IMG/VR virus record: IMGVR_UViG_3300000101_005561 | Location: 1,656-34,199 of that record | Source of the DNA: a virus | Strand: one strand, 5' to 3' | DNA: 32,544 nt | Part shown: positions 16,733 to 24,566 of the stretch, piece by piece | Layout: every line of letters starts with the position of its first letter | Position numbering within the stretch: position 1 is the stretch's first letter | Notes under the pieces: generated by a model | What the model was told of the DNA's origin: nothing | Databases searched by the model: none | Seen by the model: the letters and a program-made list of their open reading frames with translations, nothing else | Position numbers and translations under genes: made by a program

Positions 16733-17327
16733 GTGTCGTATACCAACCTGTTATTATATATTTTTCATGTTCTTTTGTTATTTGACCTGAGTGTACATGA
16801 GTAAAATAAGCAGGCCATATTACAGTCAAACCTTTAATGGCAGGTGTTGTAAATTTTTGATACTTGAAATTTGTACCACCATCAGGAACATCATTTAAGT
16901 ATGTCATAAAGACCAATACTCTATTTCCATCTGGCTTCCTATGGTCATTCTCAAAATGATCTAAGAAATATCCTTCACCAGGTTTATAATATTGTAATAC
17001 ATAATCACAAAATATATTAAACTCTTTTACATTATTTACCATTGGATATTTTTTAATATATTCCATCAAACATTTTTGTAACCATATTCTATAATCACTT
17101 ATACATGAATCAATGTTTTTAGGGTGTATTACAATATCTGTTCTTTTTGTTCTTAATGCTTTTTTGGTTAAAGGAGTAAAACCATCTGAATCATATTCAT
17201 TGTACCTTAAAGTAGATTCATGTTTTTGTGAATTATTTTTAAAATACTGTACAAGATTATCACAAATATTTTCTGGTATATAACAGCCGCCAATCAAAGA
17301 TTCTAATGGAAAGTAATGTTTCTTCAT
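16725..17327 (-). CDS. 2OG-Fe(II) oxygenase, prolyl-4-hydroxylase-like (type 2 of 4)
   Basis: A 200-residue predicted dioxygenase. Core motifs are GYFLDHFENDHR (H124-F-E126, an HxE variant of the HxD iron motif), LVFMTYLNDVPDGGTNF, the second iron His in YFTHVHSG (H177 or H179) and the 2-oxoglutarate-binding basic residue in HEKYIITGW (K189). The block LVFMTYLND-GGTNF followed by KGLTVIWPA is typical for P4H-type phage oxygenases. It lies inside the clamp-loader operon, overlapping gp44 by 4 bases and gp62 by 8. Target unknown; protein hydroxylation is the family norm. Confidence 0.82.
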   Translation of the reverse strand: MKKHYFPLESLIGGCYIPENICDNLVQYFKNNSQKHESTLRYNEYDSDGFTPLTKKALRTKRTDIVIHPKNIDSCISDYRIWLQKCLMEYIKKYPMVNNVKEFNIFCDYVLQYYKPGEGYFLDHFENDHRKPDGNRVLVFMTYLNDVPDGGTNFKYQKFTTPAIKGLTVIWPAYFTHVHSGQITKEHEKYIITGWYTTHD

Positions 17328-18256
17328 TTGAAATCACACTCTACCATTAGCTCAGTTAAACAAGCAACTGTATTAATCTCTTGATCAGATACAAATGCAG
17401 CTTTATATTGATAATCTGCAAGTATTAAAACTGCCTTTGGTATCGAATGAGGTTTAAGTTTTTCATATAGCACATCATAGAGTTTACGAAACAATGCATT
17501 TGAGTCAATATCGTTTGTAGCGACCCACTTTCTAATCTCTTTAAAGTTTTTTTCTTCTATGAATCCTACGATCTTTTCTATCGGTACATCACCAATTTGC
17601 GATAAAATACCAATATCAATCTTACCAAAGTTTGAATATCTTTGTAGCTCATTAATCACTCTACGAAAATCTGGAAAGTGTTTCTTAATAAGTTCTGCAA
17701 CAACCTTTTGATCGTACTCAACACCTTCATTATCAAGAACACCAACAATTCTTTTCATGAACTGTGAAGCCATTTGGACTTTCTCACCATTGCGTAAGGT
17801 AAAGTCAACAACGGCACACCTAGAGTGTAGTGGTTCTATGATACGATTCTTATAGTTACAAGTAAATATGAATGAACAATTACTTGCAAACTCTTCTATT
17901 GCGTTTCTAAGAGCGGGTTGAGTTGAGTTTGGATTAAGATAGTCTGCTTCATCTATAATGATGACCTTGCGACCACCAGCTAAACTAACTGAAGAAGCAT
18001 AGTTCTTTATCTTAACTCGAAAGGTGTCGATACCTGATTCATCAGAACCATTGATTATGATTGAATCACAACCAATCTCTTGACACATAGCTTTTGCTAC
18101 TGTGGTTTTACCAACACCTGCACCACCACTTAATAATAAGTTTGGTATGTTGGATGTATTTACATACTCCTGAAAAGGTTTTTTAACTCTATCTGGTAAT
18201 ATGCAATCCTTTATGGCCTGCGGCCGATACTTCTCTGTCCATAATAAATGTTCCAT
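17324..18256 (-). CDS. 44: Clamp loader large subunit, AAA+ ATPase (gp44)
   Basis: A 310-residue AAA+ subunit (T4 gp44 is 319) forming the ATPase part of the sliding-clamp loader. It opens with LLWTEKYRPQAIKDCILP, then Walker A SGGAGVGKTT (43-52), Walker B KVIIIDEADYL, sensor-1 FIFTCNYKNRI and the arginine-finger SRC in LHSRCAVVDF. The C-terminal collar domain follows. Strong GAGGAG Shine-Dalgarno before the ATG at 18256. Acts with gp62 and gp45. Confidence 0.96.
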   Translation of the reverse strand: MEHLLWTEKYRPQAIKDCILPDRVKKPFQEYVNTSNIPNLLLSGGAGVGKTTVAKAMCQEIGCDSIIINGSDESGIDTFRVKIKNYASSVSLAGGRKVIIIDEADYLNPNSTQPALRNAIEEFASNCSFIFTCNYKNRIIEPLHSRCAVVDFTLRNGEKVQMASQFMKRIVGVLDNEGVEYDQKVVAELIKKHFPDFRRVINELQRYSNFGKIDIGILSQIGDVPIEKIVGFIEEKNFKEIRKWVATNDIDSNALFRKLYDVLYEKLKPHSIPKAVLILADYQYKAAFVSDQEINTVACLTELMVECDFK

Positions 18257-18283
18257 TGGAACTCCTCACATAATAAATCATAA

Positions 18284-18580
18284 TCAAAGTTTTTTCAAAT
18301 CGTCTATTTTTTTAGAATCTTTAATAGCTCGATTGAAATGTGTATTCATACCATCTTGGATAGTTTCGTTATCATTCAACCTTTTAATAACTTCACTTAG
18401 AGTATTTTCAACATCCCAAGATCCTTCATTTCCACAATATAATGTGGTTACTGTTTTCAATTCATTATCATCAGATGTTTTCAACTGTTCAAAAATAGTA
18501 TACACCTTATCAGCATTGACGTAAATAACATCAGTAACATTACCTTTAAAAGCGTTTTTAAGTTTGATCAATTTAGCCAT
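18284..18580 (-). CDS. Small FlbD-like phage protein overlapping gene 45
   Basis: A 98-residue protein. The N-terminal MAKLIKLKNAFKGN and DVIYVNADKVYTIFEQ followed by TTLYCGNEG-WDVENTLSEVIKRLN resemble the FlbD-like fold of small phage proteins (strand, VNxDK loop, then a helix VExTxxEVI). Function unknown. Translation can start at any of three consecutive ATGs (18586, 18583, 18580) embedded in the last codons of gene 45, with GAGG just upstream; I use the third. T4 has different small genes (including rpbA) in this slot between 45 and 44. Confidence 0.6.
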   Translation of the reverse strand: MAKLIKLKNAFKGNVTDVIYVNADKVYTIFEQLKTSDDNELKTVTTLYCGNEGSWDVENTLSEVIKRLNDNETIQDGMNTHFNRAIKDSKKIDDLKKL

Positions 18581-19265
18581 CATCATTAGCCTCAAAATTA
18601 CTACCAGTTTCAGTCGAGATCCAATATTGTAGTGTTGTATCTTTGTTTTTAAAATGAGAAACACCTTTAGATGATATACTCACTTCATAGTTACCAGGTA
18701 AAATTTTACTTATGTTTTCTGTTTTGAAAACCATTTTATACTTGTTACCATTACCCTTATCAATCTGTAAGGCATCTGTATGAGCACTATCATCTTGACC
18801 ATTGAATGATACAACATCAACTGTAACACCATCGGATTGAATTGCAATATGCGGAGAACTTAAAGCTGAACTTGACTTTAAAATCCAATCAAAATCTTCA
18901 CTTGAAAGTAAACATTTTATTTCCGCAGCTGGCATTACAAAGTTTTTCTCAGGAGGTAATACGATCATTGTTGGGTCACAAAAACGATACTTAATTCTAG
19001 ATCGACCTTTCTTACCTACAACAACAACGTGTTTGGCATCAAACTCGAATGATGGATTATCTTTATCTAAAGAAACTACCGAAAGAAAGTTATTCAAATC
19101 GTAGACACCAAAATCTGCTGGAATATCCTCTTCAATTGTAGCCTCAGCTAAAATATTTTTGTGAGAGGATACTGTCTTTAAAGTTTTACCTTTCTTAAAG
19201 AAAATACCTTGATTAATATTTGCATAATTTTTTAATACGTTTAACGTCTTAGAGCTCATCTTCAT
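18573..19265 (-). CDS. 45: Sliding clamp / DNA polymerase accessory protein (gp45)
   Basis: A 230-residue trimeric sliding clamp (T4 gp45 is 228) that tethers gp43 to DNA and, in T4, also activates late transcription with gp55 and gp33. The N-terminus MKMSSKTLNVLKNYANINQGIFFKKG and the GVYDLNNFLSVVSL block align with T4 gp45. The ATG at 19265 overlaps the upstream TGA (ATGA), which selects MKM over the second Met. The last codons overlap the starts of the 98-residue gene. Confidence 0.95.
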   Translation of the reverse strand: MKMSSKTLNVLKNYANINQGIFFKKGKTLKTVSSHKNILAEATIEEDIPADFGVYDLNNFLSVVSLDKDNPSFEFDAKHVVVVGKKGRSRIKYRFCDPTMIVLPPEKNFVMPAAEIKCLLSSEDFDWILKSSSALSSPHIAIQSDGVTVDVVSFNGQDDSAHTDALQIDKGNGNKYKMVFKTENISKILPGNYEVSISSKGVSHFKNKDTTLQYWISTETGSNFEANDDG

Positions 19266-19543
19266 TTATTATCACCTCGTTTTATATCATGATTATGTAA
19301 TGCTATTATTCCATAGTGTAACACTTTTAAAAGGTCTTTTCGGCAATAGCCATCTTTTTTGCCGTACCTTTGTGCATATTTCATAATGTTACCAATACAG
19401 AATCCTTCACCATGGCCACTATCAATAATAAATTCAGTCGCCTGAAACTTATCTTTTGAATAGTGTTGCCCATATGTTTGATCTATGTATAAATGTAATT
19501 CATTGATCAGTTCATCTTCATTATATTTGTAATCTATTGTCAT
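19262..19543 (-). CDS. DUF3310-like small protein
   Basis: A 93-residue protein with HYSKDKFQATEFIIDSGHG, then GNIMKYAQRYGKKDGYCRKDLLKVLHYG. This matches the DUF3310 pattern (H-Y, QPxEFI, GNxxKYxxRxxxK, DLxKxxxY), a phage family sometimes annotated as nucleotide kinase without firm evidence. Biochemical function is not established. It is translationally coupled to both neighbours (4-base overlaps with the glycosyltransferase and gp45 genes). Confidence 0.75.
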   Translation of the reverse strand: MTIDYKYNEDELINELHLYIDQTYGQHYSKDKFQATEFIIDSGHGEGFCIGNIMKYAQRYGKKDGYCRKDLLKVLHYGIIALHNHDIKRGDNK

Positions 19544-20355
19544 AGTTTACCAGTAAATTGTGCAACAGCTGGCATATTACCAGAGAAAGCATATGTACCA
19601 ATGTGTTGTGTTTTCATCCATGGGCATAAGTAAATTTGTCCACCCATTTTACGCCACATTTGGCAAAACATATAATCTTCACTTAAATACCTATCTGAAC
19701 CACCATCAGTAATGCTACCTTTACTATCAATAACGGTGTCGAAATAAGCGTGAATATATCTAGAACCATCAAAATGTTGTTGGCCAACATGATCTGGTTT
19801 GTAATGTATTTGTGGGTAGTGATCCTTCATTTTGTCAAATACTTGACGTTGAACTAACATAAAACCAGTACCAATTTCCATAACTTCTAATGGTTCGGTA
19901 ACTTGGAATTGATCTGTTCCTTTTACTACATTGAACACATATTCCCCAACTAAAGATTCTAGTTCACCCGGATCTAAGTCTGGATGATTTCTGGCTGCGT
20001 GAGCCACATTTCCCCAATTGATTGATTTTTTCGGATATGGACCACCCGAAACTTCTTTATTCATTGCCAATAAGGCTAATATATCTTGTGGATTGTAATG
20101 TATGTCCGAATCAATGAATAATAGATGAGTAAAACCCGATCTTAAAAATTCATCAACCAAATAATTTCTTGCTCTTGTAATTAATGATTCATTAAAAAGA
20201 AATGAAAACTTTGTTTCTACTCCATACTTGCTCATTTGTGCTTGAAGGTCTAAACATGATTTAATATAAAGGCCATGTGCCATACCACCATACATAGGTG
20301 TTGCAATAAACAATTTATGTTGTTTTAAATCATCAACTTTAACTTGAATTTCCAT
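19540..20355 (-). CDS. Putative glycosyltransferase, GT-A fold
   Basis: A 271-residue soluble protein. KLFIATPMYGGMAHGLYIKS opens the Rossmann-like half, SLITRARNYLVDEFLRSGFTHLLFIDSDIHYNP (around 57-89) carries the DxD-type metal/nucleotide-sugar motif (DSD), and MEIGTGFMLVQRQVF plus YLSEDYMFCQMWRKMGG (ED near 229) fit the acceptor/catalytic half. Close relatives occur next to clamp genes in marine T4-like phages. The acceptor is unknown. A terminator ends only 11 bases upstream of the ATG, so expression depends on readthrough or an internal promoter. Confidence 0.7.
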   Translation of the reverse strand: MEIQVKVDDLKQHKLFIATPMYGGMAHGLYIKSCLDLQAQMSKYGVETKFSFLFNESLITRARNYLVDEFLRSGFTHLLFIDSDIHYNPQDILALLAMNKEVSGGPYPKKSINWGNVAHAARNHPDLDPGELESLVGEYVFNVVKGTDQFQVTEPLEVMEIGTGFMLVQRQVFDKMKDHYPQIHYKPDHVGQQHFDGSRYIHAYFDTVIDSKGSITDGGSDRYLSEDYMFCQMWRKMGGQIYLCPWMKTQHIGTYAFSGNMPAVAQFTGKL

Positions 20356-20366
20356 AATGTTCCCAT

Positions 20367-20415
20367 AAAAAAATGACTAAGACTAATACGCTCTACCTAT
20401 ATGTATTAGTCTTAG
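20367..20415 (-). terminator. Hairpin terminator after the HTH gene
   Basis: A perfect 13-bp stem (minus-strand 20415-20403 with 20389-20377, CTAAGACTAATAC and its complement) with a 13-base loop, followed by TCA and seven Ts. The stem is AT-rich but long. It separates the HTH/CobS/CobT block from the clamp block. Confidence 0.72.
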
Positions 20416-20435
20416 CCGACAATCATAAGCTTTTT

Positions 20436-20708
20436 TTAGGCAAAAGCATTAATGCCTTGTGATCGTAGTGCCATAATACCAGCAGATACAATCTCTTTAG
20501 TTGGTTTACCCAACCGATAGAAACTCACCTTTGAACCATTAGAAACTTTCTTTGAGTTCCTGTAAATTGCGTGTCCTTTTTTTCTCAAGGTATCAATCAT
20601 GGCAGATGGATTCTTAACACCAAATTTAGAACGCATTTGATTAGCGGTGAGCGTATTGTACCCATCAACTTTAGAAAGATACGTTATGATTTTGCTCTCA
20701 CTTGACAT
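20436..20708 (-). CDS. Small helix-turn-helix protein
   Basis: A 90-residue winged-helix/HTH protein. SKIITYLSKVDGYNTLTANQMRSKFGVKNPSAMIDTLRKKGHAIYRN reads as helix, recognition helix pair, then a basic wing, as in phage HTH proteins with the LTANQxxxKFGVxxP pattern. A likely DNA-binding regulator or DNA-end/primase accessory. I use the ATG at 20708 with GGAG at 6-base spacing; the frame is open to a TTG at 20720, but that overlaps the Shine-Dalgarno. It follows the CobS-like gene and is ended by the terminator at 20367-20415. Confidence 0.7.
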   Translation of the reverse strand: MSSESKIITYLSKVDGYNTLTANQMRSKFGVKNPSAMIDTLRKKGHAIYRNSKKVSNGSKVSFYRLGKPTKEIVSAGIMALRSQGINAFA

Positions 20709-20729
20709 AAACAACTCCAAAATAAAATT

Positions 20730-20756
20730 GAACGGTACATTTCAGGAGGACCGTTC
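20730..20756 (-). promoter_or_regulatory. Small leader hairpin upstream of the HTH gene
   Basis: Minus-strand GAACGGT (20756-20750) pairs with ACCGTTC (20736-20730) across a 13-base loop containing CCTCCT, followed by AATTTTATTTT and then the HTH gene's Shine-Dalgarno. It could be a weak terminator, an attenuator or an autoregulatory site. The loop CCTCCT could pair with the downstream GGAG. Confidence 0.4.
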
Positions 20757-20777
20757 TCACTCCTTTAGGGGCGGTGG

Positions 20778-21935
20778 TTATGATACACTCTCATCAGGTA
20801 GGGGAGTTTTGGGAGTTTCTTCACCTGTAAGTAGTGAGTCAGCATCAGCACCAGAATCTACTTTGGTATACAAGTCTAAGAATGTAGCCTTAGTGTCCTC
20901 GTCAAAACGAGCAATACACTTAGCAATACTCTTTAACTTATCGGAGAATATACCAAAAGTTCTGGATATGTGAACTAATCGTCTAGTCGATATGACTTCA
21001 TCACAACCACCTTGTTCAAATGTTTTACGGATAACTTCAGCCCAAAGCACAAGCTTCTCAGCAAAGTCATCATCTTGACCATCTAATTCTTTTTTGAGAA
21101 TGTTAATCTCAATCTTTCTTGAAGGCCAATCTTGCTCTTCAGTTGTAGGGAATCTCTCAAGAAATGCCTCATTAAGCACGTTAGTGTACATATAACGACC
21201 ATCATCTGAGCCCTTGCCTTTTGTATTAGCAGTAGCAAAGATTGTAAAGCCTTCAGCAGGTTCTACAATTTCACCTTTCTTTTTAAGAAGAAATGGCTTG
21301 CCTTCTAAAACACGTTGCAACGAAGCAAGATTATTCGCACCATAATCTATTTCATCTATACATAATACAGCACCCTGCTTCGCCGCCACCGTGACTGGAC
21401 CATCTCGCCATTCCATTTGACCATTGATCAATACATAATTACCAAGTAAATCGCCTTCATCAGTTTCAGGTGTCATTGATACGCAAACATACTTGCGTTT
21501 GTTTCTCGCACAAGCTTGTTCAACTGACATTGTTTTACCATTACCAGATTGACCTGTGATAAAACATGGAAAAAACTTTTTGGATTTAATAATACTTTCA
21601 ACATCTTTATAGATGCCAAAAGGAACATAGTTTGAATATTTTTCAGGTATCAAACTATTAACTTCTAAAGAAGTGACAACAGAGCTAATTACATTTGCCT
21701 CTGCTGTTGGTGTTTTTCTGATTGTTGTTTTTGCTGTAGGTAACTTTACTACCTTAGCAACATATTCTGAAACGTCATAGACGCCACGGCCTATTCTTAG
21801 GTCTTTTTGGTTTGTAAACCAGTATGGATGAGCAATACCTGTATCAGATACAATATTTTTAATATCATCTGTGGTAACACTCTCTTTACCTAACTTTACA
21901 ACCGCATCAATAAACTTTTGTCTAACTTTACTCAT
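20778..21935 (-). CDS. cobS: CobS/MoxR-like AAA+ ATPase
   Basis: A 385-residue AAA+ ATPase. An N-terminal domain (about 1-95, including GRGVYDVSEYVAK) is followed by Walker A GQSGNGKT (128-135), SMTPETDEGDLLGNYVL, Walker B GAVLCIDEIDYG (188-199), sensor-1 FTIFATANTKG and an arginine-finger region EAFLERF. This is the CobS type, well known in T4-like cyanophages and named after the cobaltochelatase subunit. With the neighbouring VWA protein it more likely forms a MoxR-VWA remodelling pair; real cobalamin synthesis is unproven. Good GGGAG Shine-Dalgarno; its own promoter lies at 21975-22003. Confidence 0.88.
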   Translation of the reverse strand: MSKVRQKFIDAVVKLGKESVTTDDIKNIVSDTGIAHPYWFTNQKDLRIGRGVYDVSEYVAKVVKLPTAKTTIRKTPTAEANVISSVVTSLEVNSLIPEKYSNYVPFGIYKDVESIIKSKKFFPCFITGQSGNGKTMSVEQACARNKRKYVCVSMTPETDEGDLLGNYVLINGQMEWRDGPVTVAAKQGAVLCIDEIDYGANNLASLQRVLEGKPFLLKKKGEIVEPAEGFTIFATANTKGKGSDDGRYMYTNVLNEAFLERFPTTEEQDWPSRKIEINILKKELDGQDDDFAEKLVLWAEVIRKTFEQGGCDEVISTRRLVHISRTFGIFSDKLKSIAKCIARFDEDTKATFLDLYTKVDSGADADSLLTGEETPKTPLPDESVS

Positions 21936-21974
21936 AATATAAAAACTCCCACGTTTTTGTTAATCTATGGTACC

Positions 21975-22003
21975 ATCCTATCAGCACCAACCCCATTTGT
22001 CAA
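21975..22003 (-). promoter_or_regulatory. Sigma70-like promoter for the cobS-HTH unit
   Basis: Minus-strand TTGACA (22003-21998), 17-base spacer, TAGGAT (21980-21975), then GGTACCA. It lies about 40 bases upstream of the CobS-like start. The -35 to -10 stretch differs from the polymerase promoter at 12890-12918 by only a few bases, including the spacer. Confidence 0.75.
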
Positions 22004-22020
22004 GCGATAATGTTGCATTT

Positions 22021-24402
22021 TTACAACTTTACCGCAATTTTTTCTATAAATTTTGTTGCTAGTATGCGATTTACTGATCTAGTTCTATTCATTTTAGTGA
22101 ATTGACTAGCAAGGCTTCTTGTATTGATACTCTTTTTATTATTAACCTCAAACTCAAACTCTTCATCATCAGTAGTAAGCTTATTACTATCATTTAGAAT
22201 ATAAAACTGATCAAAGCCTTTGTTATTTGATTCTATAAACTTTTGCTTTCTAGCTATTTTCTTAACCGCTTCTTTCTCTTCCCAAGGAGCTCTATAAAAA
22301 TTTACGTTTTTAGAATCTTTAGGAACATATCTATAATTAATTGCATCTGACATTTTAGTTGAAACAAAGAAACCGAAAACTTGTGTATCAGTCTTAGCTT
22401 TGAGCCATATTAATAAATCATTTGTAATATTATTATTTCGATCATTTGTTACAACACTTGAAAAACGAACTTTTTTATCTTGTATAACAAAGTTGTAGTC
22501 TGAATTTCTCGTACCAATAGTACGCCAATGTGCCTTTAATGTATGCTTATCACCAACTACTTCTGGATCATACCAAGTATTATATGATTGACTCCAATTA
22601 GAATCACCATCATGTACAAAAATAGTATTTACAATATCTAAATTGTTCTTTTGTCTAAACTCTGGTATAATTGTACCAAGAGCTACGATAGCCTCATTCA
22701 ATGGTGTACTACTTAAACCTAATTCCTCTGGTATTAAACCATAACCAACATTAAGAGTGCTGTAATTGTAACTTGACTTACCTAATAACAAATTCTCAAG
22801 TGCATTTTTATATGCAGCTGCACCCATATCAGAATTAATAAATTCTCTTAATGCCCAATCATCATCAAGAGCAAGTGATCCTTCAGTTACATACCATTTA
22901 TCAGTTAGTTTAACGCTTTCTGAATAATCTTCATAGCTACTTTTTATAGGTCTAGAGGTGAAACCAAAAACTCTAAATGGTATTTGAACTTTCTTACAAA
23001 AAGCAGTAAGAATAGCAATTTGCTCAATTGAACCGGCCATGTTGCGATCCATAGAGCCTGATAAATCAAGAACTAGAATCATACCATGATTTTTACCTTT
23101 TGGTAATTTTGTCAACTTACGAAAAATTTGATCGTCAAACTTATACTTGTAAATCTTATTAACATCAATATCACCAGAGGTATATAATCTAGCCTTGGCA
23201 TATTTTGTAGCGGCTTTTTTCATTTCAAAATCTTTAGCCATCAATGAAATAAAACGATCATTTTTCTTCTTAAACTCATTTAAAACATGGCTACGACTAA
23301 AAAGTTTTTTAGCCTCAGAAACCTCAATAAGATTTCTTTTAATATTGAAGTGCCAAAAACCATCGCCTCTAGTTGCTATTTCATCATAGAATTTTGTCAT
23401 ACCTTTATTCACCGTTACAGTATCTTCTAAAATTCTTTCTAAGCGTGGCTTTGGTATGTCAATATAAATATTGTCTTTAGAAGATTCGCTAAGTAATTGA
23501 CTTTCATTTTCTCTAAATGATTCATCAGTTTCGCAAGTTGGCTCATGTTTTTCATGACCATCAACAGCGCCATGAGGCGAAACTCCTTGATCTTCTGAAT
23601 CTTTTTCATTCTCTTCTTCTGATTCATCTTCCTCTTCAAGCTTGAAATTACTATCAGATGATACTTTAGAATCCTCATCTTCATCAGATTCATCAGATTC
23701 TATTTCTTCTTGTTCTGATTGATCTTCATTATCCGAATCATCATTAGGAGAAAAACCGGTTTGATCAGATTTACCAGTCGGATCTTCAACATACAAATCT
23801 TCTATATCAGTATAATCAAACATAGTAGTTTGATCTTGTTCCTGTTCCTCTACTGCCTGATCCCACAATCTATCTGTCATAGCAATAACATCTTCCCATG
23901 ATTCTAGTTTTTTAATTTCATCAATAATTAAGGACTCTTCATTAGAGAATTGAATAGGCATAGAATATGAACTCTTTGTGAAAAGATTAATTCTATCAAT
24001 AAAGCTTAACTCATTTATTTCTTCAATATCTTGAATACCAAATAAGTCCATATCTAAAAGTTCATTAAAACCTTTGATGTAAGATTTTACAAGACCTGGA
24101 TATCTTCTTTTAATTCTTTTTTCAATACGAGCATCTTCAATAACATTAAGAAAGTTCTTATAGTTTCTGCCATTTTTAGATACAGCACCATGCCAACCAT
24201 CAGCCGGAGTATTTAAAGCATGACCAACTTCATGACTCATTAATAAATCATAAAGTTCTGGACTCATATCTTTCCAGATAGGGCAAGTAAGAACTCTTGT
24301 TGTAGGATTGAATGAAGCTGTTTGTACTTTTTTATGTTGTATTACAACATTTTCAGTAGCAAGTAACTTCGCTAATTGTGATTTCTGTTCAACTAATGAC
24401 AT
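22021..24402 (-). CDS. cobT: CobT-like protein: HExxH metallopeptidase-like domain plus VWA domain
   Basis: A 793-residue protein in three parts. The N-terminal domain has SHEVGHALNTP (HEVGH at 57-61) and NVIEDARIEKR (about 87-97), a zinc-metallopeptidase-like pair in which E/D of EDARIE may be the third ligand. A very acidic linker covers about 185-300. The C-terminal half has a VWA domain with a MIDAS motif LDLSGSMD (445-452), IFVHDGDSNW and QVFGFFVS. The order matches CobT/putative-metallopeptidase-VWA partners of MoxR/CobS ATPases, so it probably works with the product of 20778-21935. GGGAG Shine-Dalgarno; promoter at 24435-24463. Confidence 0.82.
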   Translation of the reverse strand: MSLVEQKSQLAKLLATENVVIQHKKVQTASFNPTTRVLTCPIWKDMSPELYDLLMSHEVGHALNTPADGWHGAVSKNGRNYKNFLNVIEDARIEKRIKRRYPGLVKSYIKGFNELLDMDLFGIQDIEEINELSFIDRINLFTKSSYSMPIQFSNEESLIIDEIKKLESWEDVIAMTDRLWDQAVEEQEQDQTTMFDYTDIEDLYVEDPTGKSDQTGFSPNDDSDNEDQSEQEEIESDESDEDEDSKVSSDSNFKLEEEDESEEENEKDSEDQGVSPHGAVDGHEKHEPTCETDESFRENESQLLSESSKDNIYIDIPKPRLERILEDTVTVNKGMTKFYDEIATRGDGFWHFNIKRNLIEVSEAKKLFSRSHVLNEFKKKNDRFISLMAKDFEMKKAATKYAKARLYTSGDIDVNKIYKYKFDDQIFRKLTKLPKGKNHGMILVLDLSGSMDRNMAGSIEQIAILTAFCKKVQIPFRVFGFTSRPIKSSYEDYSESVKLTDKWYVTEGSLALDDDWALREFINSDMGAAAYKNALENLLLGKSSYNYSTLNVGYGLIPEELGLSSTPLNEAIVALGTIIPEFRQKNNLDIVNTIFVHDGDSNWSQSYNTWYDPEVVGDKHTLKAHWRTIGTRNSDYNFVIQDKKVRFSSVVTNDRNNNITNDLLIWLKAKTDTQVFGFFVSTKMSDAINYRYVPKDSKNVNFYRAPWEEKEAVKKIARKQKFIESNNKGFDQFYILNDSNKLTTDDEEFEFEVNNKKSINTRSLASQFTKMNRTRSVNRILATKFIEKIAVKL

Positions 24403-24434
24403 AAAACTCCCTAATAATTAACTCTATGTCTACC

Positions 24435-24463
24435 ATCCTAGAGGAAGGCTGCTCAACTGTCAA
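24435..24463 (-). promoter_or_regulatory. Sigma70-like promoter for the cobT-like gene
   Basis: Minus-strand TTGACA (24463-24458), 17-base spacer, TAGGAT (24440-24435), then GGTAGACA. About 33 bases upstream of the start codon. The hexamers and the GGTA downstream match the other two promoters, while the spacer differs. Confidence 0.72.
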
Positions 24464-24495
24464 GCATTAATTTTGTTGTTAAAATACAACAAAGG

Positions 24496-24560
24496 TGGAG
24501 CGGTGTTGTGGAGTTGCACCACACTAATTACTGGGAGTAACTTGTCCTACGACCCACCGC
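24496..24560 (-). tRNA. Compact tRNA-Gly(CCC)-like element with minimised D arm
   Basis: Reading the minus strand from 24560, a 62-base cloverleaf plus CCA can be drawn. The acceptor GCGGTGG pairs with ACACCGC (6 bp, G-A mismatch at 7/66). A mini D hairpin GTC-GTAG-GAC follows, then anticodon stem AGTTA/TAATT with loop CTCCCAG (U33, anticodon CCC, A37). The variable region is only AG. The T arm TGTGG-TGCAACT-CCACA has T54, C56, A57, A58, T60 and G53-C61. U73 and an encoded CCA end it. G1-C72, C2-G71, G3-C70, U73 and C35-C36 match known bacterial tRNA-Gly identity. It is about 8 bases short in the D arm and about 3 in the variable loop, so it may be a tRNA-like RNA rather than a decoding tRNA. 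Confidence 0.5.
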
Positions 24561-24566
24561 AAATTA

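Noticed and set aside
24496-24560. Calling the tRNA-like element a fully normal tRNA-Gly
   Set aside because: The D arm and variable loop are too short for a standard tRNA, and the acceptor has a 7/66 mismatch; kept as tRNA-like with moderate confidence.
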